Notes under the pieces: generated by a model
Databases searched by the model: none
What the model was told of the DNA's origin: nothing
What the model saw: only the letters and a program-made list of their open reading frames with translations
DNA from: Allacma fusca
Taxonomy: Eukaryota; Arthropoda; Collembola; Symphypleona; Sminthuridae
Reading direction: 5' to 3'
Assembly (NCBI GenBank): GCA_947179485.1
Contig: OX359246.1
Coordinates: 21,824,001 to 21,888,000 of the forward strand
Length of the DNA stretch: 64,000 bases
Made by a program: the position numbers and the translations under genes
Part shown: positions 13,428-26,711 of the stretch, one piece after another
How the letters are laid out: the number at the start of each line of letters is the position of its first letter
Numbering within the stretch: position 1 is the first letter of the stretch

Positions 13428-14935
13428 ATGATGGATCCTGTCACTTCGGAACAACCTCTCAGTGCAGTTGACCCAAGCAAGGTCACTCCGGACCAAGTGG
13501 CAAAAATCCGGAAGGACTTGGACGTGGTCCAGAGCAATATGTCAGTCTTCTCGGAAATGCTCAGTGAGATGAACCCTGAGAATGACAGTCCTAGTGATGA
13601 TGAACTTCTGGAGGTATTTTTTTTGGAAATGATGTTGAGAGTTTTTTTTTCTTTGAATATAAGAATGTGGGGGATGTAAATGTTTTTTTTTATATCCAGG
13701 AGTTATTCACAACTTGTACGGAGATGCAGAGACGGATCACGGAGCTTCTGTGTAACATCGCTTCGGAGGAACTCACTGGGGAGATGCTGATTATTAATGA
13801 TGAGCTAAATAATTTGTTTTTGAGGTATTTTTTTTTGGTGGATTACTTATTATTTTAAATAATTATTTATTAGAGTAAACTTTACTCATTGAGTACATTC
13901 ATAGGAGTTGAAGATAATTGATGGCTCTGTTGGGATTTGGGGACACAGGTATGGAAGATACAGGAAAAACCAGGAGAAAAATCTCCAGAAGCAACCCGCC
14001 GAACCTTCCTTGATAGACTTTGGAGCCGCGGATGTGTCCCGGGTTCTGGGGGGACTCAAATTGGAAAAAGGCAATGATAATGATGGTGCTGATTTTGATT
14101 CATTGGCTAAGTCAAGGAGTGGTAAAGGAGCTGAGGCTAAACCTCCAATCCCGGAAGGAATCAGTGAGGTATCGATGCGCTATTTTAACTGGCTAACTCT
14201 TAACACTTGATTTAATTTTGAACGTCACTCTGAACTGTTAATCCATCATTTGAAACTTTATGATTTGTTAAATATAAGGGAAATGCTTAAAATTGCCTGT
14301 TTTGAAAATGTTTTTGTTTCGGTCACGCCCTTTTGGTTATGCACGATTGAATATGGTTTGTTTGATTTGACGCTCTATGCTATTCTCTAGGATGAGATCC
14401 TAATGGTGAGTTTAATTTATTGATTTTTAGATTGATGTGTAGACGTTGTGTGGAAAATGTTATGCATAATTTTTTGTATTGATTTTTACAATATGTCACT
14501 TATGAAACACTGGTGTTTTTATGTTTTGACTTTGGTACTAATAAGTTCACGCTTCACTTTTAATTTATTCACCTCTCACAGGGACACAAACCATCTGACT
14601 TCGATGAGATGGAAGCATGGCTTAGGGAAAATGTATGTGATTGGATTTTTTTTTTATTTTAATAGAAAATAGTTTGTTATTGAATTTGAGTTCATGTTAC
14701 AATTGTAATTAATATCTACAGGTTAATTTTTAATTATTGGCTAAATATCCAATATCAATACGATGCATAATTGTACCTGTTATTTACTTTTTAACAAAAG
14801 CCCGGAGCTGCTGGAGCTTATGCAAGTGGAACGACTGAAGCATCTTTAACAAGTTCGGAATTTGACAAGTTCTTGTCGGAGAGAGCCTCTGGAGGAACCA
14901 AAACTGACAATACCTTTAAATCTGAGAAGCGGTGA
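13428..14935 (+). CDS. TOM1: TOM1-like endosomal adaptor, GAT domain only (no VHS seen)
   Basis: Six exons: 13428-13613, 13700-13824, 13949-14168, 14391-14405 (a 15-nt microexon reading DEILM), 14582-14632 and 14801-14935. Together they encode 243 residues. Residues about 19-108 are a GAT domain matching TOM1 (KIRKDLDVVQSNMSVFSEML, then IINDELNNLFLR), the part that binds ubiquitin and endosomal partners. PSLIDFG at 123-129 resembles the clathrin-box segment of TOM1. The end of the protein (EAWLREN and SSEFDKFLSERA) matches the TOM1/TOM1L2 C-terminus. The N-terminal VHS domain of animal TOM1 proteins is absent. TGA at 13386 interrupts the frame upstream, although an acceptor-like sequence near 13389 could join an unseen upstream exon. 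The role inferred from the family is sorting of ubiquitinated cargo at endosomes. Confidence 0.85.
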
Positions 14936-17900
14936 AATCCATACTCATATATGAAGCTCCTTCCTGTCAACTCCAAATTGCATGGATTTATTCACATTTT
15001 TTTTTTGATTCTTTTAATCCTGGAATAATATGCAATTAGAAGTAAGGTGAAATATATATCGTAATTCAGGATGCTATATATACATACATACAGTACTTTA
15101 TGTACATTAATTTAGTAATATCGCAATTTCAAAGTATATCTTGTGGCAACTAACAACTGTAAGTTTAATTATTTCTGTACGTCTTAAAAGGAAGTGTTTC
15201 GTTATAATAATATTGTAAGTACAACAAGGCGTTGTCCAAATCACATTACTACCGTTTATTTGCTTTTCTTCCAAATCAATAATAGCTGTAGTTGTAATGA
15301 ATGTTCCTCTATTAGAGCAAATAAATTCGCTTTGATATTTAATGCCATATATGCAGGAGAGACAGAGTTGAGTGTTGAACTCCGGATTTGATTCCATCCT
15401 TAATCATATATGTACACATGTTTATTTTGACAAATCCAAATATCGATATAAAATAATGGCTGAAGATTTAAGGATACAGGGGAAAAAAATGCTCCACAGA
15501 TTTTTGTCCCCATTTCATGACAAACATAATTCCCCAACAAAATTACTACAATTGACAATTATATAAAAGGCAGGAAATAATCCCGTGTTTTGTCCGGACG
15601 TTGAGGAAACACAAAGTACTACAAGAACATTGACATCTGTAATAATTCCAAAGATTCCCATCATCACTTCAAGAATAATTCCTTCAGCTTTGGATATCTG
15701 AGGAAAGCTGACAGCACTAAGAGAGTATTTAGCTCCACGGTAACATTAATCCACATTGAAGACGCTGTCATTTTAATCAACAATAAGTGCAGTATGTATA
15801 TACACTTAAAAGATCAAACCCGATGGGATGAGTAAGCCTCGATGACGAAGATTCTTTGCTGAGCAAGACATCCCATGGGAACTTGAGAGGAATTGAAATA
15901 GTACAAATCGCAAAAAATGGCTTGCACCTAACTGCTAGTTAAAAATAAACAACAATGATATCAGCATAATGACGCACAGAGTTATTGCGCATTTTATGTA
16001 CTCATATAGGCACAAAACAATAGGACGAAATCGTGATTTCATCCAATAAGAACGCTACTTGAATAAAAGTACATTCGTACTTTCAAAATTAAAATAAAAT
16101 TAGATGAAATAGATACAATTCCACAATTCCATGAATTAATTTAGTTCTTATGGCTGTCGTAAATTAATTAATTGACTAGCAAATAATGGCGAACGGGCTG
16201 ACTATACCAGAAACCAGAGATGTCCAAGTAAAATTACCTTATTTCAAGACTTCAAAGGTAAATTTAAAAAAAAACCCTTCCTTCATCCCATTAAAAATAA
16301 AGCCTTTAGAATTACTTCCCTTAACCATCCTTCAATTTTTAAATGAATTCTTCCTTCCTTCAGCCTTCCTCCAAAATAATGTTTGTCTTCATTTCAAGCC
16401 TTCATTATTACAAAATTCGAGAAATTTTATCAAAACTTGCATGAACTTAGAAAACCAAGTTGCTTATTTGATCCACTGGGCCGTCACAAATGAATCTGAT
16501 GAATGAAAGTTCAAAATATTTAACAACATTCTCACATCTGCCTTTTGGATTTTATACAAAAGGCATCATTCGCGTAAAGCCGTTAATAAATTTGAAGGTT
16601 ACTTCCAATGACCCCCCCCCTCATTGTTATCCATTCACCTACCATTTTGGCAAATTTTATGAAGTCTTCCTTCAACCTGCTTTGACCTTCGGGAAAAAAA
16701 TCAACTTGCTTTCATATTCCTTAAAATCAGTCTGTCCATATATTCAATCCATCTCTGAAATGTAGACTTCTTTGAAGGTCAGCCTTCTAAGGCCTAACAC
16801 CAGGTCTGGACTACATACATATAACATTTACTCAAACAAATCAGAAAATTACTTAAATTTTTTATTTTAATTGCCAGGGGTATTAATTTTAATATCAATA
16901 ATAAAATTTAATTTAATCCCCACGTCAAAATCTTCAACCCTGGACCTATAAAATCGTCTACCCCATAACTGTACCCCTGGTAGGTGTTTCTCCCACTTAG
17001 CCCCTAAAGTGTCCTAATAACCACACGCCAGTAAATAAAAATAAGTCCTCTTTTTATTCATAAAATATATTTTTATAATTTTTATATATATATTTAAAAA
17101 TATAAAAATAGAAATAACATTAAGGTTTTTCAATTTAGCCTTCACCACGTATACCCCCATAAGCTCCACCCCAGCGCTCCGCCCCTAATACAAATACAAT
17201 TTTAAAAAATCATAAATACAAAATTATTCCGACTTTTAAAATTCCTCCATACAAATACAATTCAGTTTTAGAAGGAGCTCTGTATAATTAATACTGGCTT
17301 TGTTTCCATTATTAAAAAATTCAGCGGAGTATTAGTATTAAATAATAGACAATGTCTATGTCCGATCCTTTCCTATAGAGGCGAAGCGTAGCTATAAAAA
17401 CCTGGAAGTTTTTTTCCCAAAGGTGTACATATATACAAATGAACGTGAGTTATACGTCAAGCAAAACTTTTTGGCGGAAAAATCCAATCCCCATGGAAGT
17501 ACACATGACACTGTAAATGACTGTGTATGAGACACACTGGGCTTTTAATGTGTGAGAGCAAGTTCAGAAGAGCGAACGTCTCGTCCGGAATCCCCAACGT
17601 TATATGTTGAGTGCGGAAAAAGTGAATGTACGTGGATTTGTTATCATCTGTCGTCATCGTCATAGGACAGTCTCCATCCAAATCTACGTAGGGATACTTT
17701 CTGCTCCTACTTTGTTTTTGTACGCTACAATTTCTACAGTTGTTACTAGTTATAACAACTTTACCATATATATGTATATATATATACAGTGAATTAGTAA
17801 TACAGTCGTCATTCACATGTGACGAGATGAAATAAAAAGACCTTCATCAGTCTCTTTCATCATCAACATCAGGAGAGACTCATCATCGTCAAGTGGAGAG

Positions 17901-18135
17901 AGAGAGCTTTAAAAATTATTCCTACTTTGTCTGAACCACCCCCCATCATAAATCAGATAATTAAACTTTTGTGTAATCTTTCGAACGGACACTTGTGTAT
18001 AGTGCTCAGATAAAAATCGTAAACCAGGATAATTTGTGTAATTGAACTTTAAATTGTGGTTAAAGTGTCCAGAGGTATTCTTACCTTTCACTAATAATTT
18101 AAAGAGTGTTAATATAAATTCGTCTACCTATTGAA
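14936..18135. other. Intergenic, AT-rich with CCTTC-rich tract
   Basis: Contains the TOM1-like 3' region and the PDCD6 promoter. A stretch at about 16260-16790 is unusually rich in CCTTC/GAAGG motifs and yields open frames of low complexity. I found no matching ends for a transposon there. ORFs at 17457-17816 look spurious. CATCATC and GAGA-rich sequence at 17850-17910 precedes the PDCD6 start. Confidence 0.5.
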
Positions 18136-19259
<1,124 letters not shown>

Positions 19260-21178
19260 AGAAATTTCTCTCATGTATATTTACCCTACTATTTACTACT
19301 CGATGTTCAATATTTTGTACAAGTTTCGGAATGTTTGTTGAATCTGATCTTTTCTATACTATTGTAGGTTGCTCGGATTCGAAAATAGTATCTACATATG
19401 AAATCATATATGTTTTTCCAAGCAAATCGCCTCTGTTCTGTTGCAACACTCTGTGTTAGATTACTATATAATTATAGTATTTGTATTAAGGACTGAATTG
19501 GTTCCAACTGTCATATGTTATATGCAGTATATGTCATGGTATCGATCAATTACAATCAAGGTTAACAATAAAATGTTATTGGTTGAAGCACCCAAGTTTA
19601 TCAGACGTCAGATTTCCTCTCAGGCTCAACTCAAATGGATAGTTGATAAGTGTTCTGAGCTCTTACAAGTATTCATCCTTGTGCGTTCTTTTAAGGAAGA
19701 GAAGTATGCTGTAGCAACAACCCGCAATTTTGTCTTTTGCCTTGAAGTTTGACTGACGTATCTAAATATTAGCTATTAAATTAATAAGATATAATATGTT
19801 CGGGAAAACAGAATGCTCATGTGAAATAATCATCCTTGCTGGCTTTTGCTATTTTGTCTCAATCTAAGTAATGATTAAAATATCACGCTGTTAAACTAAT
19901 CCCAATATATTCGATATTCCGACTTCCAATGTCCAGTAGCTCCTTTCTGCATTAATTGTGAAAGCTTCAGAACTGTTGTGATCATTGGTTGTAAGCACTA
20001 GTAAGCAGTGAGTACAGAACTGTCATCTAGCTGTTGTATTTCCTGTTATAATTTTGGCAGTAAGATTAGGCTTGTCTTGCAATGTTCTCTACCAACTTTT
20101 CGCTTTCTTTGTGAAAACTATTAACTTTTCCGTCGATTTGATCTTATTTAAATATGTATATTCAACTCGTGCAATACGATTGAAATTAACTCTAGCAAAG
20201 CCATATCCAATTCTTTTGATCGAAACAAAAATGGTAAGCATTTGCTACCCTAAAAGGGGTTTGCTATTTTCCTGAAAACCAGATGGAGCTTCACAAAATC
20301 TTGACCTTGCTTTAATTCATGCAACGTTTGTACTTGTAGGTTTTAGTTAGTTTTAAAATGTCTGAAAATAGTTCTTGTACTTCCGGGATGCCACAATCCA
20401 AAGAACAGAAGATGAAAAATACTCAATATCCAGCTTCATATTTTTTAAAATTTGGCGTACAACTACACTCTTGGCAAATAGCAAGGCTTAAGTTAAAAAA
20501 TGTAACAAATTGTCAGTAGTTTATCCCAGAAATTCCCACTTACGATTTTTAATTTAATATTAGTTGCTTGAATGGATACGAAGAAATGTTATGAAAAATT
20601 AATGATACTCCTGATGATGAGTAAACAATCCTACAACTTCTTGGGAAAACTACTTACAACTACGTTATAGGTTATCATGTGCGGCAAAATCCTAAACAGG
20701 GAAGTGCATAGCGTGCATACATGCTGATAAATGAGTCACGTCTTCTGACTTCATCTCCCACCTTCTACCACTGATTATGAGACAATGATTAATTTTCAGC
20801 TCACTAGCTTTTCTGAACTGTATGAAATATAATTTAATGACACTTGTTAATGCATAGATAATCCCACATATGTAAAATACCTAGGCATACGTTCGCGTGT
20901 GAATCACACGTAAGAAACATTCTCAGAAAATTCTCATAATTTTTTTTAAACTCAGTTTTATCAGCTTCTTTGACAATCAATTAAATTTTGTAGTCAGCAT
21001 CTATGCATAAATGTAATGTGTACTTGCATGGGGAAGAATAAACGCTCTCCGATTTCTCGAACAAATTAATATATAATACACACATGCAGTGTTACTCATA
21101 TTTTCAGCTTATTTGGAAAGCCCCATAAATGATAAAGCTTTATAAATTCTTTAATTATCCCGTCCAGAAATGTCCAGA
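19260..21178. other. Intergenic, no convincing gene
   Basis: Contains the PDCD6 3' region. Open frames at 19441-19752 and 20054-20275 have no recognisable features or splice context that I trust. Confidence 0.5.
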
Positions 21179-21292
21179 ATGCATTTATTTTATCTGCGTG
21201 TGTCTATTTTTATTCTGATATGCGCTTTTATTTTAAACTTCTTCTGCTCAGAGTTGCAGTCTACGGGCTGGACCCACCCTAGCCCTGCCCAG
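21179..21292 (+). CDS. Candidate first exon of a small secreted protein
   Basis: ATG at 21179 opens 38 codons ending exactly at a GTAAAA donor (21293). Residues 1-24 form a textbook signal peptide: a short charged start, then SIFILICAFILNFF, then a small polar cleavage region. ELQSTGWTHPSPAQ would begin the mature protein. The exon ends in phase 0. Plausible next acceptors are at 21371 (after TTATTAAACAG, giving a stop after five codons), near 22830 (after TTTTTTTCAAG, giving a stop after 14 codons) and near 23645 (after CCACCTCCTCAG). I cannot choose between them. An hAT-like element lies 270 bp downstream, so it may sit in the intron. The family is unknown; a neuropeptide or small secreted protein is possible. 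Confidence 0.4.
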
Positions 21293-21561
21293 GTAAAAAC
21301 AAATTGACACATGTACGTAATTATATATTTTTATGTGACCATGTTGGAGTAACTATTTGTTATTAAACAGACAAACAATTATTGTTAGTTCCATGAATAA
21401 TGAATTTTATTATTGTAATGTAAATCAACCAATGCTTAGTACGATGCTTGGTGACAAAGCTATTACCATCTTTTCTAGCTTATGAATAAATACTAGTTCA
21501 GGTCACTATTGTTTAGTTGTCGGTATTGCCTCTCCTAACCTTTACCCCTATTACTCTCTAC

Positions 21562-22764
21562 CAGAGCTGCGTTCAAGTTCAAGTATAACTTCAATAGATC
21601 AAGTGCGTATCAAGTTCAAGTCAAGTCAAGTGCAGCCAATTTTGTAACTTGAAACTTGAACAGCAAGTTCAAGTGAAATTATAATTTTAACTTGAATTTT
21701 CAAGTTCAAGTTCGATCAAGTTCAAGTTATTACTTGATTGTAAAATCAAGTCAAGTTCAAGTACAATGAATGGAAGTACTTGAATAAAACTTGAGTATAA
21801 CTTGAGTTTTTGTCACTGAAAAGCAATGTAAGCAATGCCTAATTAGTGGCATCATTGCATCCCACTAAAAATAAAATTGGACGTCAATCATCATAATAAT
21901 GACATCTTTGTATTTGTTTTCATTCCAGCGACATTGTAGTGGCCTCCACGATGGCCAGAGAATAATTCTTGTGTCCTGTTTCCATATTTTGAATTTTGAA
22001 TAATTAAAATTTCCGTCTTATTGTTTTATAAAGATGTACTTATAATGCTCGGGGTTCTTGTTACATTATAAAAATGAAGTGATTGTTCACTTCACCTGTT
22101 CTAAAGCTAAGAAGCTTAAGAATAATTTATTATTTCATGTAAAAATCATTTTTGCTGATATTAAACATGATGGCGCAGACGAACAACCTTATAAATCAAC
22201 ATTGGTTAAATAAAATTAACGACGACAAATATTTATATAACTGCTGGTTACACTCACCAGATGAGTGCAACACTAATGTGAACAGGCCAGTAATGTGATT
22301 TCTAAACCCTAATAGTGAAAATTAGTAAATTAGATTGGACTATAATGTTTACAGTTATTTGATCAAGTATTTTAAATTTTTTAGCAATTTTAAAGTAAAG
22401 AATTTCAACTGCATGGCGTTTAGTTTATCCTAATCACAACCTAGCCAATATCAGCTATAATAGTTGTGGACGAAATTTTTAGTATTGTTTATTCATTTAC
22501 GAAAAAATTACTTGAATAATCAAGTTCAAGTACAAGTTCAATTTCACGTTCAAGTCAAGTTATGTGCCCAACTTGAACATCAAGTTATGATCAAGTTCAA
22601 GTTCAATAAAATGAACTTGAAAATCGAGTACTTGAATACTCAAGTTGCTTGAGAAACTTGATTCATCAAGTACAAGTGCGGATACCTCGCTTAGACAATT
22701 TTTTCAAGTTCAAGTCAAGTTCAAGTCAAGTTGTCTAAAATAACTTGACTTGAACGCAGCTCTG
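21562..22764. mobile_element. Non-autonomous hAT-like transposon with CAAGT arrays
   Basis: The ends are inverted repeats beginning CAGAGCTGCGTTCAAGT on both sides. They are flanked by a perfect 8-bp target duplication CTCTCTAC (21554-21561 and 22765-22772). An 8-bp duplication and CAG-starting termini are characteristic of the hAT superfamily. The outer 240 bp on each side are packed with CAAGT/ACTTG motifs in both orientations (more than twenty on the left). These resemble the subterminal transposase-binding repeats known in hAT elements. The middle 700 bp has no long frame, so the 1203-bp element depends on a transposase encoded elsewhere. The clean target duplication suggests a fairly recent insertion. 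Confidence 0.85.
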
Positions 22765-24765
22765 CTCTCTACCACTTACAATGAAAAAAGGAAGGCTGAA
22801 TTGCTAACCATACAATTTTTTTCAAGGATCTGGATGTTGTAAAATTGTTTTATGATGCTGAGCTTACATGAGGATTCACTCGATTCTGACATGATAATTA
22901 TTCAGGTCAAAAACTGCGCACTGCAGAATTAAAAAATATTACACAAAGTTTAAGTACGGCAACAGTTATCTTTGTAATGAAAGTTTAAAAAAATATAAAT
23001 TACTGCTGAGAATTCAGCAATTAATCTCGTAGCTTTTTCTTCCTGTTACTTTTTTGTAACAAATTGTTTAAGTGAGATTAACTAATTTAGAAAGAAGTAA
23101 GTTAGGTTGACTATTAAGCTGTAGAAAATTTTTACTAAGGTATTGTAACTCTTACGTGTACAGAGTAACCATAATCATTTTCCCCATCTAGCCTACATAA
23201 TGGAATGGCTCATAAAATATTTGATCCAGTTTAATTCCAGAATTTACTTCATGGACCTGGATGGGGTCAAAAATCGTCGAGTAATTTCGTTTTTTTTTCA
23301 AAATATTGATTTCTTTATTTTTTGATTTTTGCAAGCATGTTGTTTCGCAAAAAATCTTATTTTTAACAAGTTTGATACTATCTTCGATTTCGATTGAAAA
23401 TTTAAAAATTCCGGGCATTTTGAATTTTTGATATAGGCAGGGTTGCACAATTAAAAATTCCCTGGAATTTTCGGTATTATGCCTGCTCAAAATTATTACG
23501 GTCAACGGCCCCAATCACTCTTTATTTTAAAAATAGTGCGAATCTGTAACTCTCAATCGTTTGACATTGACAAGTTTTTCGTTTCTCATGTAAAATTCTA
23601 CAAAATATAATTATTTATAAGTTTTTGCAAATTCCACCTCCTCAGGAGTCTTCCAGGGTGTTGACGTTATTTACATTAAATAAGCCATACGGACTAACGC
23701 AATTCGACAGTTTGCATATAAAATTTTTGGGAGATTTGAAAATTTGTTCTTTCCTTTCCTACCTCTCACATTTTTCATGTGTAATTGTTGTTGTATTGTA
23801 TATAAATATAGCTTTAAATTTTCCAATGGGGCATAATTGCCAGGTAATTACCCCCTGCCTACAAAACTTGTGCATTCCTACGAAAGTTTTTGAAGTTTGA
23901 GTTGAGGAATGGGAAAAAGAAAAGGGTTTGATTCCATTACACTTCTACATCATGCATGCAAATTTGAGTCATTACTCTTCAGGGTATTCTTTGCTTTTCC
24001 TCAAGTCCAAGTTCCCCCCACCCCTGCCCATGACCCGTAACTATAATTTCTTGGCAATTTAATTTCATTGAAAAGTTTTCCATAATATTTCGAGCATTGA
24101 TGTACGGTTAATTAATAGTACGGATGTACATTTGTATAATCAACTGGTACGTAGAGCTCAATGCAAAAGATTTTCGTTTGGGAAAAATTTTACGGCGTAA
24201 GTTATACACACGCATATGTAAATACACAGGCATAAGTTCATTACATAGATTCCATTGACCTTTTTAAAAAAAAATACGTGGAAAATCGAATGTTAATAAT
24301 ATGCAACTCATTCCAATAATGGCTATCGTGTTTATTTTCAGATGTAATAATAACTACGTGAAAAATATTTTGTGAAAGTACTCATACGTCGAAAGGGTTT
24401 ATTCTATTTAGGTGGAGTTTAAAAAACACATATTTTGCCCTATAATTGGACCCACTATTAAGCTAAAATCATTGTAGAACCCAAATTCAAGAACGTAGGA
24501 ACTTCCCATACCTATAATTACCTTTACCTTAGACCATTTGATACCATTTGATAAAAAAACTTTCACGTTGACATTCTTGTAAGTTGGTAGTAGAATTCTG
24601 GGTAAGGGAACTAAACCCTCCATTTACCTGTAAGGTATTTTTAACGAGAAAATCCGAGTTGATCGTGGTCAAAAAATCATTCTAACTTTGAAATTCATCT
24701 ACTATTGTATTCAGCTTCGAAGTTTAAACAAATAATTTTTTGTTAACAAATACTTTTTTTTGAAA
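22765..24765. other. Intergenic or intronic, upstream of the mucin-like gene
   Basis: No convincing coding exon. A fragment at 23443-23500 (AGGGTTGCACAATTAAAAAT onward) resembles one end of the inverted-repeat element nested at 40507-40671. If the exon at 21179 is real, part of this stretch may be intron. Confidence 0.45.
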
Positions 24766-26642
24766 ATGTATCATTTTCATTTACATTTTTTGGTTCAGGC
24801 TATATGTTTTGCTCATATACAGTGCTTACCGATTGAAAAACTATCTTCGGAAAATTTAGTGCAGTCCATAAATTCACCGGTGATTTCAATGGATAGTTTT
24901 CAACGTAACGTGAATTATTCAGGTAATGAAGTGTTGCATGTATAATATCAAGTTCTTGTATAGGTCTGTAATATACTATATACATATATTAGATAATGGA
25001 AAAGCTTATAATTTTTTTTATTAGTTGTAATAATTACCAACGTTTCAATATTTTAGACCCGAATGAAAACAAGGACAGCGAGAACTTTATAATTGAAAAA
25101 TCTGAAGCAGAAGATCGTAGCAGCATGGTTAGTGGACAGCGTCAATTTCCTTCTAATTCATTGTCGGGAAGTACCGGGAGCTCTGTTGGACAAGCTTCAA
25201 CCAATGGTAGCAGCTCTTTAGCTGGTGGAACTATCACTATACCGGGTGTCGGGGTAGTTCAATCAAGTGCGGGAGTTTCTATTGGGAACCCTTTTCAAAC
25301 TGGTACTTTCGTAAATTCTTCAATTTCCTTGCCGTTTGTACCTTCAATGCCTTCAGTTACCAATGGTTTAGGTACAACAACAACTTCCACAACTACGACT
25401 GAGCCTACAACAACAACTTCCACAACTACGACTGAGCCTACAACAACAACTTCCACAACTACGACTGAGCCTACAACAACAACTTCCACAACTACGACTG
25501 AGCCAACAACAACATCCACAACTACGACTGAGCCAACAACAACATCCACAACTACGACTGAGCCAACAACAACATCCACAACTACGACTGAGCCTACAAC
25601 AACATCCACAACTACGACACAGCCCACAACAACATCCACAACTACGACACAGCCTACAACAACATCCACAACAACGACACAGCCCACAACAACATCCACA
25701 ACTACGACACAGCCTACAACAACATCCACAACAACGACTGAGCCTACAACAACAACATCCACAACTACGACACAGCCTACAACAACATCCACAACAACGA
25801 CTGAGCCTACAACAACAACATCCACAACTACGACACAGCCTACAACAACATCCACAACAACGACTGAGCCTACAACAACAACATCCACAACTACGACACA
25901 GCCTACAACAACATCCACAACTACGACACAGCCTACAACAACATCCACAACTACAACTGAGCCTACAACAACAACAACTACAACTGAGCCTACAACAACA
26001 ACATCCACAACTACAACTGAGCCTACAACAACATCCACAACTACAACTGAGCCTACAACATCATCCACAACTACAACTGAGCCTACAACAACAATATCCA
26101 CAACAACGACTGAACCTACAACAACAATATCCACAACAACGACTGAACCTACAACAACAATTCCTGCGCCCAACGTAACTAGTACCAGTGTGTCTGCAAT
26201 GGTAGCAGCGACATCTGAGCCAGTAACATTACCCAATGTGACAACAAATTTTCCGCCAACATTTTCAACCACCACGCTCACACCTATGTCCTTGGTTAAT
26301 GCGTCGGGACCCGTATCAACCGTCAGTGCTGGTACCCTTCCGGCAGGAGTTTCCGCACCATCTATTCCCGTATCAATTGGTGATATTACCAATATTAATG
26401 TTCCTGTCGGTAATTCATCTGTAGTTCCTGGAAACACTGTAAAAAAGTCTCCGGAGATATTGGTAATCGTCCCTCCCACTTCTCCTGGTTTGACAACATG
26501 GATGAGTGTAGTGCCAGTTTTACCTGGTGCTAGTAATTCCTTTTATAATACCTTGCAGTCCCAGTACAGCAGTCTTAAACAAAATATTCACTCCGTATTC
26601 CATAAGCTGGAAAGGTTTCCTTATGTTGCTTCCTTCTGGTAA
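24766..26642 (+). CDS. Secreted mucin-like Thr/Pro-rich repeat protein
   Basis: Two exons, 24766-24922 and 25057-26642, joined in phase 1 (donor GTAATG, acceptor TTTTAG), giving 580 residues. Residues 1-20 (HFHLHFLVQAICFAHIQC) form a signal peptide. A Ser/Gly-rich N-terminal region follows to about residue 158. A Thr-rich array of 25 units of mostly 10 or 11 residues (TTTSTTTTEP or TTTTSTTTTQP type) runs to about residue 421. A Thr/Val/Pro-rich C-terminal region has no clear transmembrane segment. Such arrays are normally densely O-glycosylated, as in peritrophic, salivary or epidermal mucins. There are no chitin-binding cysteine domains, so function cannot be narrowed. The long opposite-strand frame over this region is only a shadow of the repeat. 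Confidence 0.8.
25374..26160 (+). repeat. 30/33-bp coding minisatellite of the mucin-like gene
   Basis: Twenty-five tandem units of mostly 30 or 33 bp built on ACAACAACTTCC and ACTACGACTGAGCCT blocks. Units 12-17 form a 63-bp higher-order repeat present three times, alternating Glu-Pro and Gln-Pro. The first seven units end in EP and the next four in QP, so expansion was by local duplication of blocks. Confidence 0.9.
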
Positions 26643-26705
26643 AGATAATTTTGTTAAGGTGGGAACTATGCTATTTAACATACCAAGTTATTTCATGAAC
26701 ACGAA

Positions 26706-26711
26706 AATAAA
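26706..26711 (+). terminator. Polyadenylation signal of the mucin-like gene
   Basis: AATAAA 63 nt past the stop codon at 26642. Confidence 0.55.

Noticed and set aside
16186-16790. CCTTC-rich open frames, considered as a third box-array hAT-like element
   Set aside because: The right side has AAGGCCTA resembling the terminus of the element at 31824. No matching left end or 8-bp duplication could be found, and the encoded protein is low complexity.
17457-17816. 119-codon minus-strand frame upstream of PDCD6
   Set aside because: Composition is that of translated AT-rich promoter DNA (YIYIHIY), with no domain or splice context.
25295-26479. 394-codon minus-strand frame rich in Val
   Set aside because: It is the mirror image of the Thr-rich repeat (ACA/ACT codons read as TGT/AGT/GTT). 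It has no start context or splice structure of its own, so it is a shadow of the mucin gene.
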